Shown in pieces: positions 7,065 to 14,447 of a DNA stretch of 64,000 nt; the stretch's first letter is position 1; the number at the start of each line of letters is the position of its first letter. A program made the position numbers and the translations under genes. Location: assembly GCA_964389525.1 (NCBI GenBank), contig CAYMEX010000014.1, positions 1-64,000 of the forward strand, written 5' to 3'. The notes below the pieces were generated by a model, which ran no database searches, was not told the origin of the DNA, and saw nothing but the letters and a program-made list of their open reading frames with translations. The stretch is from JAFLTL01 sp964389525 (GTDB lineage: Bacteria > Bacteroidota > Bacteroidia > Bacteroidales > Muribaculaceae).

Positions 7065-8084
7065 TCAGTCAGCTACAAGTACGGTAACTTTTCCATGACA
7101 CCCCTCAGCCTTAAATGAAAGCTCATGTTTGCCGGTCTCAAGATCAGCGATATCGACACTTCTCTCACGACACTCCCTGCCGTCGATCATCCACACCGCA
7201 TCGTCGGGGACAAATGGCGAGACAAGATCAATCTTCCTGTCGGCACGGCTATAGACGCCACGCAGACACTTCGCTTCACCGGCATCCTCTTCCTCATCGG
7301 CGCCACACGGCACATCCTTCCGATCACCCCATATGTGCGCCGCAAGAGCGGGCCACATCACAAACGGGTTGACATTGCCCTGAACCGACGCTACAGACTC
7401 GCTGCGCCGGCGCTCACGCTCATCGGGAAGATGCGCTTCATGCAGCCCAAGCAGATACCCGGCCGCATAGCCTGAAAGCGACGGATACTCCCCCGCTTCC
7501 ATAAACACCGCACCCGGTCCGACCCACAGCTCCGACGGATAGACGCATGCCACATACAGCATAGCCCGTGCCATCTCTCCGCCAAACTTCTCAGGAAAAG
7601 ACCACACCCCCTGGCCATAGGCGTCCTCGCCGGTGCTCCACACGCCGTTGCCAAAAAATATTTTCCCGGAAGGTTCTCCCGGCATATAATCCTTCCTGAT
7701 ATCTATGACTTCCGATCCACACGGGAATATGGCATGTACATCACGGCCATAGTCCGGCAGACGAGCATAGTCCGTCATCCACCAGCTTTTATCGGCAATA
7801 GCTATCAAAGTCATCCCGTCGGGAAAAGCGCCTTTGTCATCAGGCCGGAACGCATCTTTACCGAAACGGTTTACAACAGATCCGTCGTCATTTCCATCGA
7901 CGCTCATCAGGGTCGGCCACAGCTCGCCATCCTGCAAAACCGATTTCGGAGAGCAATGCACTTTCACCGCCTCTTTAAGAGCCTCACCACACAGCCCGAC
8001 TGCCCACTCCGGCACCAGCTGGGCCGCAGCACACACCGCAGCGCACAGACTGCACAACAGAGCCGAAGCACGTAAAGCCGTCAC
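7065..8084 (-). CDS. Secreted endonuclease-I-like protein, predicted inactive
   Basis: The 339-residue protein starts at GTG (8084) overlapping the nadE stop, and has a signal peptide ending near CAAAQ. The middle matches the Bacteroidota endonuclease I layout: KSWW, DVHAIFP (family DLHHLYP), a FGGEMARAMLYVACVYP segment (family GDFARTYFYMATRYE) and SVASVQGNVNPFVMWPALAAHIWGD (family YKIQGNRNPFIDHPELAEYIWGD). The catalytic EH before KSWW is absent (IAIADKSWW), and the metal-binding Asn pair after DLHHLYP is replaced (EVIDIRKDY). A beta-rich C-terminal extension of about 65 residues follows. The fold assignment is mine from motif alignment. Activity is predicted to be lost, so a binding or structural role is likelier. 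Confidence 0.7.
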   Translation of the reverse strand: MTALRASALLCSLCAAVCAAAQLVPEWAVGLCGEALKEAVKVHCSPKSVLQDGELWPTLMSVDGNDDGSVVNRFGKDAFRPDDKGAFPDGMTLIAIADKSWWMTDYARLPDYGRDVHAIFPCGSEVIDIRKDYMPGEPSGKIFFGNGVWSTGEDAYGQGVWSFPEKFGGEMARAMLYVACVYPSELWVGPGAVFMEAGEYPSLSGYAAGYLLGLHEAHLPDERERRRSESVASVQGNVNPFVMWPALAAHIWGDRKDVPCGADEEEDAGEAKCLRGVYSRADRKIDLVSPFVPDDAVWMIDGRECRERSVDIADLETGKHELSFKAEGCHGKVTVLVAD

Positions 8085-10027
8085 TTGCCCGCGTATTTTG
8101 CATCCAGTTCATCGACCTCCTTCAGCCATATCGCAGCAGAAGCATCTGAAGGCATACGCCAGTCGCCCCTCGGCGACAGACACACACTCCCGACCTTAGG
8201 TCCGTCGGGCAGACACGAGCGCTTGAACTGCTGCGCAAAGAAGCGCCGGAAAAAGATCCTTAGCCATTTCAAGATCACTGCGTCGTCATATTCACCATCA
8301 AATGCCTGACGTGCAAGCCTGAATATCTTTGAAGGACGCGTCCCGAAACGCAACGTGTGATACAGGAAGAAATCATGCAGCTCATACGGCCCGACAAGAT
8401 CCTCAGTCACCTGCGCGATCTCGCCCGAAGCGGTCGGAGGCAACAGCTCGGGACTCACGGGAGTGGCCGCTATGTCGAGCAATACGCGCCGCAATTCGCC
8501 GGTCTCCGGGGCCTCGAATGCAAACCATTCAACAAGGTACCTAACAAGCGTTTTGGGCACTCCCGCATTCACGCCATACATCGACATGTGGTCGCCGTTA
8601 TATGTTGCCCAGCCCAATGCGAGTTCCGAGAGGTCTCCCGTGCCGAGCACCATTCCGCCTGTCTGGTTCGCTATATCCATCAGCAGCAGAGTGCGCTGGC
8701 GCGCCTGCGAGTTCTCGTATGTGACATCATGCACACCCGGGTCGTGTCCTATGTCGTGGAAATGCTGCTCCACCGCAGGCACGATCGAGATCTCGCGCAA
8801 GGTGGCGCCGAGAAGTTCCGCAAGAGTCACAGCATTGCCATGCGTGCGCCCGGTCGTGCCGAACCCCGGCATTGTCACAGCCGTTATACCTGCCGGATCA
8901 AGACCGAGCCGGTCAAAAGCCTTACGCGCCACAAGAAGCGCAAGAGTAGAATCCAATCCACCCGACACGCCCACCACAAGCGACCGGCAGTGAGTATGTT
9001 TCAACCGTTTGGCGAGTCCCGCAACCTGTATGTTCACGATCTCGTTGCAACGGCGGCTTCGGTTTTCATCGCCCGACGGCACAAAAGGACGCCGCGCGAT
9101 CGGACGAAGCAATTTTTCATCGCCGGCATTCACATGAATATTACAGGAGTCTTGCGTCGATCCCGTCAGGACGACATCATAAGGCTTCAGCAGCGACTTA
9201 GCCTCATAGAACGTCGCCTTATGCATGCGGTCGCGGCGAAGCTGCTCTACATCGATATCAGCCACAGCCTCACACCCGTTTTCAGCCCAGCGTGTGCTTG
9301 AGGCGAGGATCGCACCGTTTTCAGCCACGATAGACTTACCGTCGAAGACAAGATCGGTCGATGATTCGCCAAATCCGGCCGAAGCATAGACGTAGCCGCA
9401 CACACAGCGTGCCGACTGCTGCCTGACAAGATCGACAAGATAATCGTATTTACCGGTAATATCATCGGACGCCGACAGATTAAGCACCACATCGGCACCG
9501 GCAAGCGCAAGCCGCGATGACACAGGCACAGGCGTCCAAAGATCCTCGCATATCTCGATACCGATTTTCACCCCGTTGAGGTCATACAGCCTCACACTGC
9601 CGCCCGTCTCGGCCGGAGAGAAGAAACGCCTTTCATAAAACTCATCATAGTTAGGCAGGAATGTCTTGTCGGCCTCAAGCACCACCTCGCCGCGATGGAT
9701 CAGCACCGCGCAGTTGTAGAGGCGTCCGTCGCGCTCACGCGGCACGCCGACCGCAAACGCCACATTCATGCCGGCCGTCTCGCGACAGAGACGATCCACC
9801 CCGTCGCGGGCAGCATCGAGAAGCACTCTCGAATGAAACAGGTCGGCGCAGGTGTAAGCCGTAACCGAGAGCTCGGGAAACGCCGCGATCTCTACCCCCT
9901 GCGACTCCAGCTCGCTGACTTTTTTAAGTATTTCAGTGACATTATAATCGACATCACCCACCGAAACGCCCGGTGCGCACGCTGCCACTCTGATATATCC
10001 CCCGTTACGGGTATTTATTGACGACAT
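8081..10027 (-). CDS. nadE: Glutamine-dependent NAD+ synthetase
   Basis: This 648-residue two-domain enzyme amidates nicotinic acid adenine dinucleotide to NAD+ using ATP and ammonia from glutamine. The N-terminal nitrilase-type glutaminase domain shows the triad Glu52 (FPELS), Lys121 (KTFLPNYDEF) and Cys160 (EICEDLW). The C-terminal synthetase domain has the ATP-binding SGGLDS at 355-360, then TGDLSELALGW and a C-terminal region (GPEL-like PPTASGEIAQVTEDLVGPYELHDFFLY). Length fits the large bacterial and eukaryotic glutamine-dependent type. It is the first gene of a three-gene minus-strand run, and its stop overlaps the GTG of the EndoI-like gene by 4 bases. Confidence 0.97.
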   Translation of the reverse strand: MSSINTRNGGYIRVAACAPGVSVGDVDYNVTEILKKVSELESQGVEIAAFPELSVTAYTCADLFHSRVLLDAARDGVDRLCRETAGMNVAFAVGVPRERDGRLYNCAVLIHRGEVVLEADKTFLPNYDEFYERRFFSPAETGGSVRLYDLNGVKIGIEICEDLWTPVPVSSRLALAGADVVLNLSASDDITGKYDYLVDLVRQQSARCVCGYVYASAGFGESSTDLVFDGKSIVAENGAILASSTRWAENGCEAVADIDVEQLRRDRMHKATFYEAKSLLKPYDVVLTGSTQDSCNIHVNAGDEKLLRPIARRPFVPSGDENRSRRCNEIVNIQVAGLAKRLKHTHCRSLVVGVSGGLDSTLALLVARKAFDRLGLDPAGITAVTMPGFGTTGRTHGNAVTLAELLGATLREISIVPAVEQHFHDIGHDPGVHDVTYENSQARQRTLLLMDIANQTGGMVLGTGDLSELALGWATYNGDHMSMYGVNAGVPKTLVRYLVEWFAFEAPETGELRRVLLDIAATPVSPELLPPTASGEIAQVTEDLVGPYELHDFFLYHTLRFGTRPSKIFRLARQAFDGEYDDAVILKWLRIFFRRFFAQQFKRSCLPDGPKVGSVCLSPRGDWRMPSDASAAIWLKEVDELDAKYAGK

Positions 10028-10052
10028 CTTTTTCGTAAGGATTTATTCAGCA

Positions 10053-10060
10053 CAAATTTA
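10053..10060 (-). promoter_or_regulatory. Candidate nadE -7 element
   Basis: TAAATTTG on the minus strand exactly matches TAnnTTTG, 25 bases before the nadE ATG. A 12-bp palindrome ATTTGCGCAAAT (10068-10079) lies immediately upstream, in the spacer, and could be an operator. The -33 position is poor. Confidence 0.4.
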
Positions 10061-10122
10061 GAATAATATTTGCGCAAATGTCGCGTTGCCGTAAAGATAT
10101 TTTATCTTCCCACCCCCGAGAT

Positions 10123-10476
10123 TTAAAGCATGCTGTCGATGTGGTCCTCAAGAACCCGGTCGGCATACGGGGCAACAATGTAGTCGTCGGCTCCGGCATT
10201 CAGAGCCTCTGACATTGCATCATAATCCTCCATCGACGTGCACAAAAGAACACGACAGCTGGAATTGCGCATCTTTAGAGACTCGATATACGATATAGCC
10301 TCTCCCTCCTCCAATGCCAGCGGATCTATTGCAAGAAGCACAACCTGAGACGCAGGCACCGACAACGCGTCGAGAAGCGTCGAGCAATATACCACATTAT
10401 AACCCTGAGGCGCATAATTTTTGTTTATGCGTCTGAAAAGCATTCCGTCAAGATCTATTACAACGATTGTTTTCAT
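10123..10476 (-). CDS. Stand-alone receiver-like domain lacking phosphorylation residues
   Basis: The 117-residue protein has the size and alternating pattern of a response-regulator receiver domain (KTIVVIDLDG at the start, VLLCTS strand 4, GADDYIVAPY strand 5). The phosphoacceptor position after strand 3 reads VVLLAIDP, so the usual Asp is Ala. The conserved Lys of DYI-x-KP is Ala (DYIVAPY). It is therefore probably a pseudo-receiver that signals by binding rather than phosphorylation. It is monocistronic, with AT-rich flanks on both sides. No kinase or output domain is next to it. Confidence 0.7.
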   Translation of the reverse strand: MKTIVVIDLDGMLFRRINKNYAPQGYNVVYCSTLLDALSVPASQVVLLAIDPLALEEGEAISYIESLKMRNSSCRVLLCTSMEDYDAMSEALNAGADDYIVAPYADRVLEDHIDSML

Positions 10477-10789
10477 ACCTCCAGGACTTATGACTACAAA
10501 TTTACCTGCAAAAATTCTTCATTAGACCAATAGATACAGTATTGTCTCTCTAATGTCTCAGACTTATTAACAAATTATTTTAACATCTGCGACACAATAT
10601 ATTACAAATAGCACTACATGATAAAATATGTCACAAATAGAAAAACTCTTTTTGTAAGTGGTTTGTTATAAAGTTGTAAAAAGCGCACGAAATCTATTAA
10701 AGATCAGAGCGTTTTAACTTAAAATCGTTAATCGTCATGATGTAATGCCGCATTGGCATTCTATCGCTGTTAAAATTTTTTAAGCAAAA
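10477..10789. other. AT-rich divergent intergenic region
   Basis: This 313-bp stretch lies between the pseudo-receiver (minus) and the PepSY-like lipoprotein gene (plus). It is visibly AT-rich with several TTTG and TTTTG runs, but no full promoter consensus at correct spacing and no hairpin followed by T residues. It probably carries both promoters. I see no RNA gene. Confidence 0.5.
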
Positions 10790-11272
10790 ATGGTCAAAAA
10801 AATATACCGATGGCTTTCGGCCTTGGCAATGATACTATATTTGGGTTCATGCGCTACAACCTCGACTGCAGAAGAAGGATGGGGCGACAGCACGTCCGAC
10901 GCCAACATTTCAAAGTTCATGTCGCAATACTTCCCAAACAGGGCGTACACATCAACTGGCCGAAGCGACTCAATAGTGGTGATGCGTGTCAGCAACGGCC
11001 CGTCTGTCTCTTTCGATTCTGCCGGGCACTGGGTTTCAATGGTAGGATACGGAGCTACACTTCCGCAGATTTTTCTGTTTGACCAGCTTCCGCCTGATCT
11101 TTACGAGTATGTGCAGGGACTGAATGCCACAGGCAAAGTCTACAGTGTCATTGTCGACCACGGCCTCTATACTGTCGATATGCTCGACACGTCGGTGACC
11201 TACGATAATTCCACCGGCACGATCTCGCAGCCGGCCAATCTCATCAAAGCCGTCTCGAGAATCTCAAAGTAG
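10790..11272 (+). CDS. Small lipoprotein, PepSY-like/DUF2874-type (tentative)
   Basis: The 160-residue protein has a signal segment and lipobox LGSC (Cys21). The mature part begins with a helix (NISKFMSQYFPN), then short beta strands (SIVVMRVSNGPSVSFDSAGHWVSMVG), and a repeat-like second half (LYEYVQGLNATGKVYSVIVDHGLYTVDM). A helix followed by strands, with a pattern of x-V-x-F-D-x-x-G-x-W, is reminiscent of the PepSY-like, beta-lactamase-inhibitor-fold family of Bacteroidota. This is a structural guess. Its 3' end overlaps the convergent gene at 11244 by 29 bases. Confidence 0.65.
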   Translation: MVKKIYRWLSALAMILYLGSCATTSTAEEGWGDSTSDANISKFMSQYFPNRAYTSTGRSDSIVVMRVSNGPSVSFDSAGHWVSMVGYGATLPQIFLFDQLPPDLYEYVQGLNATGKVYSVIVDHGLYTVDMLDTSVTYDNSTGTISQPANLIKAVSRISK

Positions 11273-12188
11273 CCTTGTCGAGCGGAAAGACAAGCGTGAG
11301 TATCATGCCGTCGTCGCTGAGCCGCGCGCTGCACTCGTCGTCACGACCCATCGGTGTATATGTAGCGTCAATCCACTCGAGATCATAGTCTCTGAGAAAT
11401 CCGCTGTCGGCAAGACGCCCTTTTTTCATGCCCGGATGCCAACGGTCGGAGTGTGTCACAGCGCCGTCAAGATACACTATAGTCCATGCCCCGTCGCAGC
11501 CGTCGTCTGCCACGACACCAAGCGTGTACTTACCGCCGGGACGGCTCCATGCCGGATCATTGTCACGGTCAAGATACTGCCAGACACCGGCAGGCGACGA
11601 TGCGATATCTTCCGGGGCAGGAAAATCGTCGGGCGACGTAAGGGTGGTCATGCCGTCGACAGCATGATCTGCAAAACGGCAGGCATCGGCGCGATCAACA
11701 ATCAGGCTCTTGCCTTGACAGAAAAGTTCGACCGAAACAATTTCGCGTCCCGGGCTCCTCTCCACACTTCCGCTTCCCTTAATACGGTCCTGACCTACGC
11801 ACCATGTCACGGCATGACTGTCGGCAGTCATCGACAAGGACACCGTCTCCTGACCTGAAAGCATATCGTATATATCCTGCGACCGGCCTCCACACGCAAC
11901 CCTGAGGAAACGGCGGTCGCCATCCATACCGAAATCAGTATTTCCCCATTGCAGAACAAGGCTGTCGCTCCGGCCGGCTGCGTCTTTCCATGCAATCCCC
12001 CACTTCGCCGCACTCATGCCGCTGCGTGGCCTGTCGCCTTTCAGTATCGCGGCGACACCGACCTCAATGCCGCTTCCCGTCCCTTCACAATTGAGCCGCA
12101 TGACGCCGTTCTTTTCAAGCATAGTCCGGCCGACAGCGCATGAAGCCATCCACGCCATAATAGCGGCAATAACAGCGCCCCTGATCAT
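11244..12188 (-). CDS. Exported protein of unknown function
   Basis: The 314-residue protein has an N-terminal hydrophobic segment ending MASC (Cys17), so it is probably a lipoprotein. The mature region is rich in Asp, Gly and Trp and looks all-beta (SDSLVLQWGNTDFGMDGDRRF, DGAWTIVYLDGAVTH). The C-terminal third (DLEWIDATYTPMGRDDECSARLSDDGMILTLVFPLDKA) looks like a lipocalin- or jelly-roll-type strand series. I do not recognise a family. The start ATG overlaps the miaA stop (ATGA), so it is translationally coupled to miaA although the functions appear unrelated. Confidence 0.65.
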   Translation of the reverse strand: MIRGAVIAAIMAWMASCAVGRTMLEKNGVMRLNCEGTGSGIEVGVAAILKGDRPRSGMSAAKWGIAWKDAAGRSDSLVLQWGNTDFGMDGDRRFLRVACGGRSQDIYDMLSGQETVSLSMTADSHAVTWCVGQDRIKGSGSVERSPGREIVSVELFCQGKSLIVDRADACRFADHAVDGMTTLTSPDDFPAPEDIASSPAGVWQYLDRDNDPAWSRPGGKYTLGVVADDGCDGAWTIVYLDGAVTHSDRWHPGMKKGRLADSGFLRDYDLEWIDATYTPMGRDDECSARLSDDGMILTLVFPLDKATLRFSRRL

Positions 12189-13117
12189 AGGCCGCCGAGC
12201 TCTTTCACAGTTTCAACAAACTCCACGCGATCCATATCCCACGGGAGCCAGTTTATGGTATGCCCGCGGCGTTCCATGCCTCTGAACCATGTCATCTGCC
12301 TTTTGGCGAACTGATGTATCGCAGTGCGCAGCCCGCTCTCCATCTCCTCGCGTGTGATCTGACCGATAACATACAGTGTCAGCCACTTATATTCGAGCCC
12401 GTAGTAAATCAGGCTCTCCGGCGGCACACCCTCGGCAAGCAGTTTCTCGACCTCCTCTGTCATGCCCGAGCGAAAACGAGCCATCAGACGGTCGTCTATG
12501 CGCTTCCGACGCATCTCGCGGTCAATCTCGATGCCGATTATCAAGGCGTCTTTCTCAGGATCTGATTTCGATCCATACTCCTCGTCGGGATGCTGCAGGT
12601 AATAATGCTGTATCTCGATCGCCCTCAACGCACGGTCGACCGTATCGACATCGGTCGTATTGTGCAGCGACTTCATTGCGCCCAATATCTCTGTCAGCTC
12701 GGCAAGCGATTTGTCGCCGAGCTCTTCCCTTAAACGGTCATTGCGTGGCACTTCGGGCAGTTTAAGACCGTTGAGGGCAGCCTCGACATACATACCGCTG
12801 CCGCCGCACACCACCGGCATGGCACCGCGGCTTCTTATCTCGGCCAGCGATTCCCTGTAGTCGCGGAGGAAGCGGTGCAGATTATATTTATCGCCGGGCT
12901 CACACACATCGACAAGATGCACTGCCACCTCGCCATATTCCTCAAGATCTTTGCCTGTGCCTATATCCATGCGCCGGTAGACCTGACGCGAGTCGGCGCT
13001 TATAATCTCGCCACCCGTAGCCGTCGCGACATCGACCGCACGACGGGTCTTGCCTGTCGCCGTCGCGCCCACTATCGCGATAAGCGAAGCCCTGCGTCTC
13101 AGTTCTGCGTCACTCAT
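12185..13117 (-). CDS. miaA: tRNA dimethylallyltransferase
   Basis: MiaA adds a dimethylallyl group to A37 of tRNAs that read UNN codons. The P-loop GATATGKT is at residues 17-24 and the catalytic region ISADSRQVYRRMDIGTGK follows. Further motifs are PVVCGGSGMYVEA, LIYYGLEYK and the C-terminal KRQMTWFR, all MiaA-like. I chose the ATG at 13117 (MSDAELRRRA, 310 residues) rather than an upstream start at 13228, because the extra 37 residues do not look like the family and would overlap the preceding gene by over 110 bases. The chosen start overlaps the upstream stop as TGATG. Confidence 0.95.
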   Translation of the reverse strand: MSDAELRRRASLIAIVGATATGKTRRAVDVATATGGEIISADSRQVYRRMDIGTGKDLEEYGEVAVHLVDVCEPGDKYNLHRFLRDYRESLAEIRSRGAMPVVCGGSGMYVEAALNGLKLPEVPRNDRLREELGDKSLAELTEILGAMKSLHNTTDVDTVDRALRAIEIQHYYLQHPDEEYGSKSDPEKDALIIGIEIDREMRRKRIDDRLMARFRSGMTEEVEKLLAEGVPPESLIYYGLEYKWLTLYVIGQITREEMESGLRTAIHQFAKRQMTWFRGMERRGHTINWLPWDMDRVEFVETVKELGGL

Positions 13118-14418
13118 CAGATCACATTGAAATACCGGCAAAGAAACTTCCTCACACGCCACAACGGCTTGTCCTGATTGACCGTAGCCACGGCAAGCCA
13201 GTTTTTGTCGTTGTAGTCGACATCCCACTTGTGCATGTCGCGCAGCCTGAATGTGGGCCGATAGTTGCGTATGGCATAGAGCCTCATGCCCGAGGGGCTA
13301 TACGTCTTCCATGTGACAGCCACAGTATAGATGCGGCGGAGTTCCGATTCGAGCACAGGCGACGCTTCACCGTCTCTCACCATGCGCCATACGCGCTCCA
13401 TGCTGTAGAATGCCCCCGGAGTCTTTATGCCGTCGAGTTTATCCTCGGAGTCGAAAAAACATATATAATGCAACGTGTTGGACAGCGTTACAGTATTTTC
13501 GTTGATATATGCGAATCTGAGTTTTTCGGGCGACACTCCCGCAAGGCTCCTGAACATGTCGAGTGCCGAGAGCTCGTCGAAACGCGTGGTGAACGGCAGA
13601 CGGCACTTCACCGGAGTGTCTGTAGGGCACCCGGGCGACTCGGGCGTCAGATAGAGTGAATCGCCGGCCACTACAAGATAACGCACATCGGTGTGAAACC
13701 CACTCTCACGGTCAAGCTCCTCATTGCGGCAATAATAGCTCCACATGCCGCGATAGCGTCTGAAGAAATAAACCCACGAGGCCGCCATGAGCACCGACGG
13801 AGCTATGACAAAGAAGAACGTGTCGGGTGAATTGATATTGACATTGATGTAGTATTTGAAATAATACACCCATGCCGCGACTCCGACGGCAAGCGAGATA
13901 GCGAACAGAGTCTCGAGCTGCAGCGACGACTCCTGCATATATAGTTTTTCAAGGAAATCGCGCTCAGCGTAAGTACCGAACCTGACTCTGTAGCGTTCAC
14001 GTTCGGCTATACTTGAGGCGCACCATCTCTGCCAGAAACTCGTCAGCGCCATCATCGGAGCTACGATAAGTATGGCAATGTAGGGTATCGCCTGATTGCG
14101 CGGCTGCGGTTTCAGCCATCCCGGTTCCCACTGGTCTCCGACCCAAAGTATGGCCACCATCACGGCAGCCGACAGAATAAGAGCCGTTCCCACCGCCCCC
14201 GCCACGCGGTTGCGCCGCGGGACGGGGAAATGGGAGACACGACGCAGTAACGCCATCGCAAGATATACTCCGAAGATCACGACCGGAAACCATCGCTGAT
14301 CCACTACAAAAGCGAGCAATATCGCCGCTTCGAGCGAAAGCACGGCTATCGACCATGTCGTGAGCATACCGAAGATGCCCGCCGTCACTGCACGTTTACG
14401 TTGCTCTATTGGTGTCAA
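13117..14418 (-). CDS. Multi-pass membrane protein with large soluble C-terminal domain, unknown
   Basis: The 433-residue protein has about six hydrophobic segments in the first 230 residues (near 12-36, 42-58, 73-92, 108-128, 172-192 and 205-225). A soluble C-terminal half of about 200 residues is rich in aromatic residues and Arg (SGMRLYAIRNYRP, HKWDVDYNDKNWL). I recognise no family. The stop overlaps the miaA start as TGATG, and it starts 30 bases after the DPP IV gene's stop. The context gives no strong clue; a conserved clade-specific membrane protein is the safest description. Confidence 0.7.
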   Translation of the reverse strand: MTPIEQRKRAVTAGIFGMLTTWSIAVLSLEAAILLAFVVDQRWFPVVIFGVYLAMALLRRVSHFPVPRRNRVAGAVGTALILSAAVMVAILWVGDQWEPGWLKPQPRNQAIPYIAILIVAPMMALTSFWQRWCASSIAERERYRVRFGTYAERDFLEKLYMQESSLQLETLFAISLAVGVAAWVYYFKYYINVNINSPDTFFFVIAPSVLMAASWVYFFRRYRGMWSYYCRNEELDRESGFHTDVRYLVVAGDSLYLTPESPGCPTDTPVKCRLPFTTRFDELSALDMFRSLAGVSPEKLRFAYINENTVTLSNTLHYICFFDSEDKLDGIKTPGAFYSMERVWRMVRDGEASPVLESELRRIYTVAVTWKTYSPSGMRLYAIRNYRPTFRLRDMHKWDVDYNDKNWLAVATVNQDKPLWRVRKFLCRYFNVI

Positions 14419-14447
14419 ACTCTATCGGGTCTTTTGCAGGCCGGTGG

